A stretch of 64,000 bases of DNA from Tuberibacillus sp. Marseille-P3662 (GTDB taxonomy: Bacteria; Bacillota; Bacilli; Bacillales; Sporolactobacillaceae), in the NCBI RefSeq assembly GCF_900178005.1, contig NZ_FXBS01000004.1, forward strand, positions 124,001-188,000. The letters are read 5' to 3'. Positions 42,142-50,447 of the stretch are shown here, in pieces. The number at the start of each line of letters is the position of its first letter. The first letter of the stretch is position 1. A program made the position numbers and the translations under genes. The notes under the pieces were generated by a model. That model searched no databases, was not told the DNA's origin, and saw only the letters and a program-made list of their open reading frames with translations.

Positions 42142-43402
42142 GGATCGGTTGAAGCAAGAAAAGGAACATATGACGCAAGAAGACGTACCACATGAATTAG
42201 AAAGTCGATTGCGTTCAGCTTTAATGGATCACAAGCCGAAGCGGAAACCACCAAAGTCGTGGACAATTGTAGCCGTCCTGTTAGCTCTTATATTAGTCAC
42301 CTATAATTATAGTGGCCTGGCTTATTACGGGAAAAAAATCCTCGGCTTTGATAATGTCCTTAATGGCACGCTCCAGACGTTGAACAATCAAGGAATGGGA
42401 CAAACCATCAACAAAAGCTATACGTTTCAAAACGGCGTTCAATTAACGCTCAACGGCATCATGACGGATGATAATCAAACCGTTCTTTTCTACACATTAC
42501 GAGATCCAAAAGGTCGCATTGGTGAGAGCCAATTCAGCTTTTCACCCTCTAAACTAACCGGTTTTTTTGAAAATGCTCACGTTGAATCGGGTTACGGAAA
42601 AGTGAATGATGCCCACACCCAACTTAAGGGAACTTATCAATTTGCACCCGTCAACGGTTTCGTGCACGAATTGGCGTTACAATTTTCATTAAATAATGAG
42701 ACAGGTAAAATCGAATTTAACTATGATCCGAACCGGGCTTTGGGAGCGACCATTGAACAAAAAATAGACCAAACCATCAAGATCGATAAAGACACAGTTA
42801 AATTGGCATCCATCACAGCGTCACCGACAATGACAGTAATTAAAGGGGCAACCAATGCTGAAAATATTGATCGTGCACAGCGACCCTTCAGCGGTTTTAA
42901 AGTGATGGCTAACGGTCAAGTCATTGATAGCAAAGGCGTAGGCACTCATTCGAAGCTAAACGGAACGGCCTTCACACTAAAATTCGATGCCTTGCCGAGA
43001 AACGTACAGACATTGCAGTTAAAGTTAGACACCTTCATGGGTTATGATCGACTTAACAAAACCATACCATTCAATTCAATCAAAGGTGGCGATCAATGGC
43101 ATCTGGCCAGTCAATCGATAACGGTTAAAGGGATAAAAAGAAACGAACAACAAACCCAACTCACCATCAGTAATGCGGCTTCTGTTTCTTTAGATAACGT
43201 TTTTGTCGGTAATGAGGAACATAAGGATTCATTAACAGCAACTGAAAATCAGACCCTTAAGAAAACTGACCAAGACATACTAAAAGAACGAACCCTGATT
43301 TTTAAAACTGACACCACCCCGGAAAAACTCTTCATCGGCGGTATCCATTATATGAAAAACTACCATAAAACGATTGATATCCCGGTCAAAAAAAGCGAGT
43401 GA
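42128..43402 (+). CDS. DUF4179-type membrane protein, probable anti-sigma factor
   Basis: 424 residues. Cytoplasmic N-terminal 45 residues with charged helices (EIEDRLKQEKEHM, PHELESRLRSALMDHKP), one membrane helix (about 46-63), then a large extracellular beta-rich part including the DUF4179 region (about 75-190) and immunoglobulin-like segments. Such proteins encoded directly after an ECF sigma gene usually hold the sigma factor at the membrane. Start ATG 42128 has GGGGGTGGG upstream. A terminator follows at the stop. Confidence 0.72.
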   Translation: MPEIEDRLKQEKEHMTQEDVPHELESRLRSALMDHKPKRKPPKSWTIVAVLLALILVTYNYSGLAYYGKKILGFDNVLNGTLQTLNNQGMGQTINKSYTFQNGVQLTLNGIMTDDNQTVLFYTLRDPKGRIGESQFSFSPSKLTGFFENAHVESGYGKVNDAHTQLKGTYQFAPVNGFVHELALQFSLNNETGKIEFNYDPNRALGATIEQKIDQTIKIDKDTVKLASITASPTMTVIKGATNAENIDRAQRPFSGFKVMANGQVIDSKGVGTHSKLNGTAFTLKFDALPRNVQTLQLKLDTFMGYDRLNKTIPFNSIKGGDQWHLASQSITVKGIKRNEQQTQLTISNAASVSLDNVFVGNEEHKDSLTATENQTLKKTDQDILKERTLIFKTDTTPEKLFIGGIHYMKNYHKTIDIPVKKSE

Positions 43403-43418
43403 TAAACACTCGCTTTTC
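43390..43418 (+). terminator. Terminator of sigma/anti-sigma operon
   Basis: AAAGCGAGTG-ATAAA-CACTCGCTTTT, 10-bp stem containing the stop codon and ending in a T-run. Confidence 0.75.
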
Positions 43419-43497
43419 CTATGTTATTTTTACATAGGAAAATGCAAATCAATATGGTCCCCATACCCGTTAGAGCAAAAAGTATCTAACAAAAAAA

Positions 43498-43846
43498 CTA
43501 AGATATCAGACATTCAAATATTTCTCCAATGATCCCATTCAATTGATGAACCCCTAAATCTGTATTGGTCATAATGACAACACCCGTCTCTAAATAGGGA
43601 TAAGCTACCATCATACATTGAAAACCAATACCCCAGCCGAGTGAAGATATTTCAATGTTGACCTTCCAGTTACATCTTCAATCAGTTGTTGGATAATACA
43701 AAAACCCGCATCGGAATATTGGAAATCGCTCGCTGGTTCATACTTAACTTGAATGGCATTTGGCCATGATTAACTAGACCCATACTTAACCCAGTCACAT
43801 TATAATGCGCCATGCGTTCATCAATGTTTATGTTCCTTAGCTCCAT
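43498..43846 (-). pseudogene. Serine beta-lactamase-like hydrolase remnant
   Basis: ATG 43844-43846 (GGAGG upstream) starts IDERMAHYNVTGLSMGLVNHG, the N-terminus of class C beta-lactamase/PBP4*-type hydrolases. After a gap of well over 100 expected codons, another frame gives KYEPASDFQYSDAGFCIIQQ, LIEDVTG (the YSN-like block), then WGIGFQCMMVAYPYLETGVV and IMTNTDLG to the stop at 43498. The catalytic SxxK region is absent. So it is an internally deleted, frameshifted gene. Confidence 0.6.
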
Positions 43847-44147
43847 ATGTACCTCCTATGTTTATGTTTTCTTAATATTACATTATCAAAGGAACATACA
43901 TTCGTATATAGTTTTTTTAATTTTTCTTAGTATAATCCTTACCAATCTTTTTGTTGATTTTATATCCATCACATCTTTCCAACAAAACACACAAGGTGTC
44001 GCAAATTTATACCAACTCCTCATGACCCCTCCTTTATATCTACGACAATTTTCTCTCTATTTTTAATATGTTATTAACTTTATATTAATTGTAGATTAAT
44101 AGATTAGGATTATCATGACGGTGAAACCTTAAAGGGAGGCAATGGTT
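43847..44147 (+). other. AT-rich upstream region of the alkaline phosphatase gene
   Basis: Very AT-rich. I looked for tandem TT(A/T/C)ACA PhoP boxes and did not find a convincing set, and no small gene with a ribosome binding site. GGGAGG lies 8 bases before the alkaline phosphatase start. Confidence 0.3.
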
Positions 44148-45530
44148 ATGGGAAAAACGAGAAAAATTTTAGGAAGTTTGGGGCTCGCCTCAGCATTAGC
44201 GGTGGGAGGCTTCGCAGGGGTTCAAATCCATACCGATTCAGCTGATGCCAGAACGCCACAAGAAAAGCCGCCGCACACACAACCTAAGCAGCTTGGAAAA
44301 ATTAAGAATGTTATTTTTCTTATTGGTGACGGTATGGGGCCGAGCTATACAACGGCTTATCGTATGTACAAGGATGATCCGAAAACAAAACAAATGGAGA
44401 CAACCGCTTTTGACCGTTATCTTGTCGGTACGCAAGCCACACATCCCGATGATCCGAATGAGAATATCACAGACTCCGCAGCCGCAGCAACATCGATGGC
44501 TGCAGGCATTAAAACCTATAATGGTGCCATCTCGGTGGATAATGATAAAAGCCGGGTCAAGACCATTCTTGAAAGGGCAAAAGAAAAGAGTAAGGCGACC
44601 GGGTTAGTCGCGACATCGCAAATCAACCATGCCACGCCAGCGGCTTTTGGGACGCATAACGAAGATCGGAATAACTACAATACGATTGCGGATGACTATT
44701 TTGATGATATGATACGCGGTCAACATAAAGTCGACGTTCTCCTTGGTGGTGGGACGAACTATTTTAAACGCGATGACCGTAATCTCGTGCAGGATTTTAA
44801 ACAAGCAGGTTTTGGTTACGTGACAAATACCAAGCAACTGAAATCCGATCAACATGAACAATTGTTAGGTTTGTTTGCACCTGTCGGCTTACCAAAAATG
44901 ATCGATCGCACTAACAAAACACCTTCACTTGAAACGATGACCCATGAAGCACTCGAACGCCTACAAAAAGACAAAGACGGATTCTTCTTGATGGTCGAAG
45001 GCAGCCAAATCGATTGGGCTGGCCACAGCAATGATATTGTTGGTGCTATGAGCGAGATGGAAGACTTTGAGAAGGCGTTTCAAGCAGCGATTAATTTTGC
45101 TAAACAAGACAAGCACACACTCGTCGTTACCACAGCTGACCACTCAACCGGTGGATTAAGCATTGGCCGCGGCGGACCGTATGTCTGGAATCCTAAACCT
45201 ATAAAGGCTGCCGATCGTACGCCTGAATTCATGGCTGCCGCTATCAAAGACGGCGCCTCTGTTGAAAAAACATTGGATCAATATATCGACTTTGAGTTGA
45301 AACAAAAAGAGCTAGAAAGCGTTAAGAAGGCTGCCCAATCTGAGGATCAATCAGCGATCCAAACAGCCATTGCTGAAATATTCAACGTTCGTTCACATAC
45401 CGGCTGGACAACCGGCGGCCACACAGGTGTCGACGTCCCCGTTTACGCCTATGGTCCCGGAAAAATGATGTTCTCGGGATTTTATGAGAATACGAATATG
45501 GCGAAGAGCATAAGGAAAGTTTTGAAATAG
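44148..45530 (+). CDS. phoA/phoB-like: Secreted alkaline phosphatase
   Basis: 460 residues from ATG 44148 (GGGAGG 8 bases upstream; an ATG two codons earlier abuts it). Signal peptide to about residue 35 (KILGSLGLASALAVGGFAG). Metal site Asp63 (IGDGMG), nucleophile Ser112 in TDSAAAAT, and metal ligands in DWAGHSND and TADHSTGG plus HTGWTTGGHTG (numbers from the upstream ATG). Hydrolyses phosphomonoesters outside the cell to scavenge phosphate. No Pho box was evident. Confidence 0.92.
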   Translation: MGKTRKILGSLGLASALAVGGFAGVQIHTDSADARTPQEKPPHTQPKQLGKIKNVIFLIGDGMGPSYTTAYRMYKDDPKTKQMETTAFDRYLVGTQATHPDDPNENITDSAAAATSMAAGIKTYNGAISVDNDKSRVKTILERAKEKSKATGLVATSQINHATPAAFGTHNEDRNNYNTIADDYFDDMIRGQHKVDVLLGGGTNYFKRDDRNLVQDFKQAGFGYVTNTKQLKSDQHEQLLGLFAPVGLPKMIDRTNKTPSLETMTHEALERLQKDKDGFFLMVEGSQIDWAGHSNDIVGAMSEMEDFEKAFQAAINFAKQDKHTLVVTTADHSTGGLSIGRGGPYVWNPKPIKAADRTPEFMAAAIKDGASVEKTLDQYIDFELKQKELESVKKAAQSEDQSAIQTAIAEIFNVRSHTGWTTGGHTGVDVPVYAYGPGKMMFSGFYENTNMAKSIRKVLK

Positions 45531-45652
45531 CGACAAAGGAAGGTCGTCTTTAAACGCCGTACGTCTGTGGAACGAGCAAACACCGCCTGAATATAGGCCA
45601 ATATTTCTTAAAAGAATAATCATTTAAAAATGCAAAGCGTTGTTTTTTGTTG

Positions 45653-45817
45653 TATAATGGACATAGAAGCAGAGATACTGAATAATAATAACAAAGACCG
45701 CCCATGCTGTTACATGGAACGGTCATAATAGACCGAACCCCATCAAGAGGGGCTAGGCGTATTAAGAGAAATAATCCCTCAATTAGCCAGCTAAAGCACA
45801 TGAGGGATTATTTTTTG
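45653..45817 (+). ncRNA. Candidate structured small RNA with intrinsic terminator
   Basis: TATAAT at 45653-45658 is a good -10 (the -35 is poor). Downstream the plus strand can fold into GACCG/CGGTC enclosing CCATG/CATGG (45695-45725), CCCC/GGGG (about 45738-45752), and a strong terminator TAATCCCTCA/TGAGGGATTA followed by TTTTTT (45770-45817). No gene follows on this strand, and there is no ORF inside with a ribosome binding site, so it is not a leader of a plus-strand gene. I do not recognise a known riboswitch or RNA family. Confidence 0.45.
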
Positions 45818-45867
45818 TTATTTTTATCGGACATGATATACGCAACCAAAAGTCCGAATGAAATCAT
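45808..45867 (-). CDS. 19-residue micro-ORF after the PAP2 gene
   Basis: ATG 45865-45867 with GAGG 4 bases upstream, hydrophobic MISFGLLVAYIM then SDKNNKK. It starts 7 bases after the PAP2 stop and overlaps the candidate RNA terminator on the other strand. May be a real micro-membrane peptide or chance. Confidence 0.2.
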   Translation of the reverse strand: MISFGLLVAYIMSDKNNKK

Positions 45868-45873
45868 CAGACC

Positions 45874-46539
45874 TCAATTGCGCTCTTTTAAAAGTTCCTC
45901 ATGACGTATGTTTTCGAAAAAAACGCTATGAAGTAACAGCGTAAAACAGAGCCAACTGCCTCCGGCTAAGAAGCCGCCAAGAACATCCATGGGATAATGA
46001 ACCCCTAAATAAACCCGACTGAGCCCGATTAAAAATATCAATAGTGCAGCAGCAAGCCAAATGAATCTGAAATCATACCCCTTATTTTTTAATCGAGATC
46101 TTAACAAATAAGCGAGCAAACCAAAAAAAGCGATGGAATTCATGGCATGTCCGCTCGGAAAACTGTAATAACTAACAGTGACAAGGTGTTCCAAATCAGG
46201 CCGTGGTCTGGCAAAAATTAATTTGAGCAGTCTGTTCAGTTGTCGCACCCCCAATAAGTTAAGAACCAATAAACCGGCCATCCCGTAGTTCTTTCTTAAT
46301 AAAAGGAAAATAACAATGATGCCTGTTAGCGGAAAGGCAACATAGCCTGAACCTATGTAGGTGATGACAACAAAAAGACCATCTCCAATGGTCCCCCAAA
46401 AATCATAAAGATACGATTGAATCTCTTTGCCTAAGACTAGCCAGTTGGAATTATGATAGTTGAGTGCCACAATAATAAATAAAACCGCTAATACAAACAT
46501 CCCGGTAAACAAAAAGTTTCGCTTTTGAATAACTGTCAT
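45874..46539 (-). CDS. PAP2-family membrane phosphatase
   Basis: 221 residues, six helices. The three acid-phosphatase motifs are intact: KLIFARPRP (about 112-120), PSGH (about 133-136) and SRVYLGVHYPMD (about 180-191). Enzymes of this type dephosphorylate lipid phosphates such as undecaprenyl pyrophosphate or phosphatidylglycerol phosphate at the outer face. Substrate uncertain. Single gene on the minus strand. Confidence 0.85.
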   Translation of the reverse strand: MTVIQKRNFLFTGMFVLAVLFIIVALNYHNSNWLVLGKEIQSYLYDFWGTIGDGLFVVITYIGSGYVAFPLTGIIVIFLLLRKNYGMAGLLVLNLLGVRQLNRLLKLIFARPRPDLEHLVTVSYYSFPSGHAMNSIAFFGLLAYLLRSRLKNKGYDFRFIWLAAALLIFLIGLSRVYLGVHYPMDVLGGFLAGGSWLCFTLLLHSVFFENIRHEELLKERN

Positions 46540-46770
46540 AATGGGACATCCCTCCTGCTAAACATTCTGAAACGAATGACCATAACGCATCGAAAATTTC
46601 CTAATTTTAGGATCAACTTATTATGCAACAATATAACCCATTAACAGAACAACATTTTTAGATTTTTGATCAAACCTGATTACCTTTTCATTTAAACGGT
46701 CAAACTTTTTAAATCTACACATATCCAAATGGATAATTGTTAAATGAGCTTTTGCTATCTATACCTAAAC

Positions 46771-47589
46771 CTATCCTTGTCCATCAACCCAAAGGCTGAT
46801 TCTCTCAGCCGTTTCCTCCGGAGCATCCCGATAAATATCATGGGTGGCATCGACAATGACCTGGACTTCTGCGCCAGGAATAGCCGCCTGTAATCGATTG
46901 ACTGCCCTTTTTCGCAAACCTTCCATGTCCTCCGGCAGCGTACTCCGGATCAGTAACAGCGGTGACTTTATTTTTCGAAAGACCGTTTCAATCGGATCTT
47001 CGTAAATGCCTTTGATCAGTGCTTGACATGTATACGGCGAGGCCGCCAGTCGAATCTCGCCATCTTTTTCGATGACTTGTGACCTTGAGGCAGCCTCAAG
47101 CGTTTCCGACCACCTTGGCAATTCAGCCTTTTCCGACTCAATGAATGCCTCCCATGAAGGAAAGCGGACCGAATCATAAAATACCTCCACTTGTTCTAGA
47201 TCCTTCTGCAAAGATGCATCAGGGCGATCATCATGCTGCAAATAACCGCCGTCTAACAAGACAAGGCCTTTGACCCATTCAGGATATTTACTCGCAAAAT
47301 AAAGCGCGAGGTGCGCGCCCCATGAATGACCGATCAGATACACCTCAGACTGGCCCAGCTCTTGAACCGTCTCCATAAGTTGTTCAACCATGCATGTCGG
47401 TTGATAATCTTGCTCTGCTGGTAAAGCTTCTCGATGTCCATGTCCAGGCAGATCAATGGATACCACATGAAAATCAGCCATTAAGTATTGCGCTAGTTCA
47501 CCAAAGCTAAGTCCTGTGCTCCCCATTCCGTGAAGGAAAAACAAGGTCGTTTTGTTCCGATTGCCCCATTTATAAATATGTTGTTTCAT
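46771..47589 (-). CDS. Alpha/beta hydrolase
   Basis: 272 residues. HGMGSTG oxyanion loop, Ser nucleophile in GHSWGAH (about 93-99), probable acid near TLPEDMEG and catalytic His in DATHDIYRD. Serine-type hydrolase with a large lid; substrate unknown. ATG 47587-47589, ribosome binding site weak. Transcribed away from the FMN riboswitch. Confidence 0.75.
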   Translation of the reverse strand: MKQHIYKWGNRNKTTLFFLHGMGSTGLSFGELAQYLMADFHVVSIDLPGHGHREALPAEQDYQPTCMVEQLMETVQELGQSEVYLIGHSWGAHLALYFASKYPEWVKGLVLLDGGYLQHDDRPDASLQKDLEQVEVFYDSVRFPSWEAFIESEKAELPRWSETLEAASRSQVIEKDGEIRLAASPYTCQALIKGIYEDPIETVFRKIKSPLLLIRSTLPEDMEGLRKRAVNRLQAAIPGAEVQVIVDATHDIYRDAPEETAERISLWVDGQG

Positions 47590-47763
47590 AAAATCAACTC
47601 CATGTTCCTTGGATTATCAAACTATATTCTTCGTCTTGTAACAATATCCTTCTCCATTCTCAGGTTTAACTTTGAACAAACTGCTCCCGCCAAATGATTC
47701 AAAACTTTTGCGTTGCAATTTTAATCCCCATCGTATATGATATGAGTATAAATTGAATAGTTA

Positions 47764-47898
47764 GTCCTTCGGGGCAGGGTGAAATTCCCGACCGGCGGTG
47801 ATGAGCATGACTCTAAGCCCGCGAGCCGTAACGACGGTAGGATTCAGTGGCAATCTGAAGCCGACAGTACAGTCTGGAAGGGAGAAGGATGATGAAGC
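47764..47898 (+). promoter_or_regulatory. FMN riboswitch (RFN element)
   Basis: The aptamer begins TTCGGGGCAGGGTGAAATTC, continues CCCGACCGGCGGTGATGAGC, and closes with AGTCTGGAAGGGAGAAGGAT; these are the invariant blocks of the RFN element. It senses FMN and represses riboflavin uptake. Expression platform is the terminator at 47964-47999. Confidence 0.96.
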
Positions 47899-47963
47899 CG
47901 GTTTATTAATGAGCGGTATAGTTAATGGTGCGTCGATTCATGAGCACAATTTTCCCGATAACG

Positions 47964-47999
47964 AGAGCCCAAGGATGTTATTTCCTTGGGCTCTTTTTC
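47964..47999 (+). terminator. Riboswitch-controlled terminator before ribU
   Basis: AGAGCCCAAGGA/TCCTTGGGCTCT, 12-bp stem followed by TTTTCT, between the aptamer and the ribU start. FMN-bound RNA should favour it. Confidence 0.88.
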
Positions 48000-48067
48000 T
48001 GTAAAAGTAAACCGTTCCCGAGTTCATCATCAGATAAACAAATGAGAAACAAACATGGGGTGATCTG

Positions 48068-48682
48068 ATGAGACAAACGTCTACACAACAATTGATTAGT
48101 ACTGCATTATTAGGTTCTATTGCCTTTATTATTTATTACATCGCTTTCCCACTGCCGCTGTTTCCGCAGTTTTTGACCATTGATTTCAGCGACTTGCCGG
48201 CGGTTATCGGCGCCATTATGTACGGTCCCGTTGCCGGTATCACGATTGAGGCCTTGAAAAATATTTTGCATTGGCTAGCCAAAGGCAATGTTACCGGCGT
48301 GCCTATCGGTGAGTTTGCTAATTTCTTGGCCGGAAGCATTCTTGTGGTGGTGACATCATTCATATACCGACGGAAGCAAAACAAAACCGGGCTTGTCCTT
48401 GGCTTAATAACTGGGACCCTTCTGATGGCCGTGGCTATGGCCGTCGCTAATTATTACTTTATTTTTCCGGGTTATGCAATGTTCCTTGGCGTCACGATTG
48501 AGCAAAGCATCAATTTAGCTCATACGGCCAACAGCAGTATTCATAGTCTGATGACCTTGATTGTCTATGGTGTTACACCGTTTAATATCATTAAAGGTCT
48601 GTTGCTTGCTCTGATTATGATGCCCGTTTATCTCCGCCTGCAAGACAAAATGAAAAAATGGGGGCATAGGCCCCGGTTTTAA
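48068..48682 (+). CDS. ribU: Riboflavin ECF transporter S component
   Basis: 204 residues with six helices. The S-component pattern (LISTALLGSIAFIIYYIAFP, DFSDLPAVIGAIMYGPVAGITIEALKN) matches RibU/FmnP, which binds riboflavin and uses the shared EcfAAT energising module. ATG 48068 with GGGGTG 5 bases upstream. FMN riboswitch in front confirms the substrate. Confidence 0.93.
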   Translation: MRQTSTQQLISTALLGSIAFIIYYIAFPLPLFPQFLTIDFSDLPAVIGAIMYGPVAGITIEALKNILHWLAKGNVTGVPIGEFANFLAGSILVVVTSFIYRRKQNKTGLVLGLITGTLLMAVAMAVANYYFIFPGYAMFLGVTIEQSINLAHTANSSIHSLMTLIVYGVTPFNIIKGLLLALIMMPVYLRLQDKMKKWGHRPRF

Positions 48683-48735
48683 CTAATATTTGGCTTACGA
48701 CCAAGCCTTAATTGCACGCTTCTTTTAAGGGTTAT

Positions 48736-48779
48736 AAAAAGGCTCCCTCAGGCTAATGAACTGAGGGAGCCTTTTTTAT
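48736..48779. terminator. Bidirectional terminator between ribU and yjcZ-1
   Basis: AAAAAGGCTCCCTCA and TGAGGGAGCCTTTTTT-type arms give a 13-bp stem with A and T runs; ends ribU on plus and yjcZ-1 on minus. Confidence 0.88.
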
Positions 48780-48784
48780 ATTCA

Positions 48785-48877
48785 TTAGTAGACGTAAGAT
48801 GTGCCTACAATGATTAATAGAATAAACAATACTACAATCAACGCAAAGCCAGCGCCACCGCCGTATCCATAACTCAT
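48785..48877 (-). CDS. yjcZ-like: YjcZ-family sporulation small protein, copy 1
   Basis: 30 residues: MSYGYGGGAGFALIVVLFIL, then LIIVGTSYVY. Glycine/tyrosine head and one hydrophobic helix, the YjcZ family pattern. AAAAGGAG lies 11 bases upstream. Too short for usual length cutoffs. Differs from the other two copies only in the head. Confidence 0.85.
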   Translation of the reverse strand: MSYGYGGGAGFALIVVLFILLIIVGTSYVY

Positions 48878-48932
48878 ATCGGTAATCGCTCCTTTTGGTT
48901 GTGGTTTTTGAGATGTCTTGATCTCACATTCA

Positions 48933-48959
48933 TATCCTATGAAGGATTGATTCATTGGT
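48933..48959 (-). promoter_or_regulatory. SigK-type promoter of yjcZ-1
   Basis: Minus strand AC-N16-CATAGGATA, a match to the SigK consensus (AC, CATAnnnTA). Located 57 bases from the start codon. Identical -10 in all three copies. Confidence 0.65.
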
Positions 48960-49099
48960 GTGGACGAATGCGGAGTTTTTTATAATTGTCTCATCTTAAT
49001 TTCTAGCCTTCCAATATATGTATATAATAAACACACTGATACAAAGTGCCTCTTCCTAACAGGCTCGTCCTCTCAAGTTGAGCTTCTAGAACACAAAAA

Positions 49100-49125
49100 A
49101 CCCGCCTTTTGAAAAAGACGGGCCT
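49100..49125 (-). terminator. Terminator of yjcZ-2
   Basis: CCCGCCTTTT/AAGACGGG-type stem downstream of copy 2 on the minus strand (CCCGTCTT-TTTC-AAAAGGCGGG with following T-run). Confidence 0.65.
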
Positions 49126-49138
49126 CTTGATCTATCGA

Positions 49139-49234
49139 TTAGTAAACGTAAGATGTGCCTACAATGATTAATAGAATAAACAACACTACAATCAACGCAA
49201 AGCCAGCGCCACCGCCGTATCCTGCATTACTCAT
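49139..49234 (-). CDS. yjcZ-like: YjcZ-family sporulation small protein, copy 2
   Basis: 31 residues: MSNAGYGGGAGF head, then the same LIVVLFILLIIVG helix and TSYVY end. GGAG lies upstream. Nucleotide identity with copies 1 and 3 is high through the helix and falls in the head. Confidence 0.85.
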   Translation of the reverse strand: MSNAGYGGGAGFALIVVLFILLIIVGTSYVY

Positions 49235-49289
49235 ATCGGCAATCGCTCCTTCTGGTTGTAATTTTTGAGATGTCTTGATCTCATATTCA

Positions 49290-49316
49290 TATCCTATGAA
49301 GCATTGACGATTAGGT
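49290..49316 (-). promoter_or_regulatory. SigK-type promoter of yjcZ-2
   Basis: AC-N16-CATAGGATA on the minus strand, 56 bases before the start of copy 2. Confidence 0.65.
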
Positions 49317-49435
49317 GTGGACGAATGCGGAGTTTTTTATAATTTTTCTAGATGTTGATGATTTGCGGATAATATTGAAACAACACACCCTCAGTAATCC
49401 GCATTCTCTCCGCTCAAATGAAGCTTCCATAACAG

Positions 49436-49466
49436 CAAACCCGCCTTCCGAAGAAGACGGGTTCAT
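49436..49466 (-). terminator. Terminator of yjcZ-3
   Basis: On the minus strand ACCCGTCTTCTTCGGAAGGC, closing GGGTTTGC, gives a CCCGTCTTC/GGAAGGCGGG stem followed by TTTGCTGTT. Mirrors the terminator of copy 2. Confidence 0.6.
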
Positions 49467-49476
49467 TGGTCCTCAA

Positions 49477-49575
49477 TTAATAAACGTAAGATGTTCCTAC
49501 AATAATGAGTAGAATAAACAATACTACAATCAACGCAAAGCCTGCGCCGCCGCCGTATCCACCTGCATAACTCAT
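49477..49575 (-). CDS. yjcZ-like: YjcZ-family sporulation small protein, copy 3
   Basis: 32 residues: MSYAGGYGGGAGF head plus the shared LIVVLFILLIIVG helix and TSYVY end. GGAG lies upstream. Probably a spore-coat or mother-cell membrane micro-protein; role of the family is not well defined. Confidence 0.85.
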   Translation of the reverse strand: MSYAGGYGGGAGFALIVVLFILLIIVGTSYVY

Positions 49576-49633
49576 AACGTCAATCGCTCCTTTATCTTGC
49601 CTGAGTTTTTGAGATGTCTTTATCTCACATTCA

Positions 49634-49660
49634 TATCCTATGAAGGATTGACGATTCGGT
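49634..49660 (-). promoter_or_regulatory. SigK-type promoter of yjcZ-3
   Basis: AC-N16-CATAGGATA on the minus strand, 59 bases before the start of copy 3. Confidence 0.65.
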
Positions 49661-49746
49661 GTGGACGAATGCGGAGTTTGAGAAAAATAATCAAGTTAAC
49701 AGCGCATGCCAAGGTCTCACATTGATGACTAATATTCTTTCTTACT

Positions 49747-50259
49747 TTATTCCCACGGCTTTTTCACTGTAAATGTTTCAGCAAACCGTTTACTATCAAC
49801 TCTCCGAACGCGTCGAGCTTCACGCCGGGTCGGGGCACTTTCGTGAAGCATCACTTCTTCATCCGTCTGCGGAATGACTGACTCAATTTCAGTTGGTTTG
49901 CCATCATCAGTTAACGCCACAAAGGTTAAAAACGAGGTTGTACAGAGCACACGTTCACCCGTCATCAAGTCTTCCGTTGTGATTTTCACAAATACTTCCA
50001 TAGATGTCTTGTGGGTATAGGTAACAAATGATTCTAAGCAAACCGATGACCCTTCTTTAATTGGCTGCAAAAAATCAACGCTGTCTGTTGAAGCGGTCAC
50101 GACAGGCTTTCTAGCATGCCGCATAGCGGAAATGGCAGCAATATCATCAATGTATGACATTAACTTGCCTCCGAACATCGTACCATGATTATTCGTATCT
50201 TGTGGCAATACATGAGCCGACTTAACAGCCCGTGATTGATTAACATATTTTCCTTCCAT
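49747..50259 (-). CDS. ykhA-like: Acyl-CoA thioesterase, hotdog fold (YkhA type)
   Basis: 170 residues. DTNNHGTMFGGKLMSYIDDIAAISA is the hotdog helix with the active-site Asp/Gly, followed by the VTASTDSVDFLQPIKEG strand; typical of YciA/YkhA/BACH thioesterases that hydrolyse medium- and long-chain acyl-CoA. The C-terminal RREARRVRRVD is basic. ATG 50257-50259 with AAAGGACATGGAAGG upstream. Single gene. Confidence 0.88.
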   Translation of the reverse strand: MEGKYVNQSRAVKSAHVLPQDTNNHGTMFGGKLMSYIDDIAAISAMRHARKPVVTASTDSVDFLQPIKEGSSVCLESFVTYTHKTSMEVFVKITTEDLMTGERVLCTTSFLTFVALTDDGKPTEIESVIPQTDEEVMLHESAPTRREARRVRRVDSKRFAETFTVKKPWE

Positions 50260-50447
50260 GTCCTTTCACCTCATCTTATGTAATAACCCCATCTTAAGAG
50301 GGATTGGGTCTATAGTACAAAAAATATTTTTGTCAATAGGCTTTCGTAATCAAATTGTAACCTCACTATTATTGCTATGTCATCTCTAAGTACTACAATG
50401 GCGTGTATTGTCGACAAACAAAATATCCATCAAGGGGTGAACAATCA

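Noticed and set aside
43812-44066. 84-codon hydrophobic plus-strand frame before the alkaline phosphatase gene
   Set aside because: AT-rich, no ribosome binding site, and it overlaps the start of the serine hydrolase remnant on the other strand.
44000-44147. PhoP box upstream of alkaline phosphatase
   Set aside because: No set of spaced TTAACA-like hexamers could be seen.
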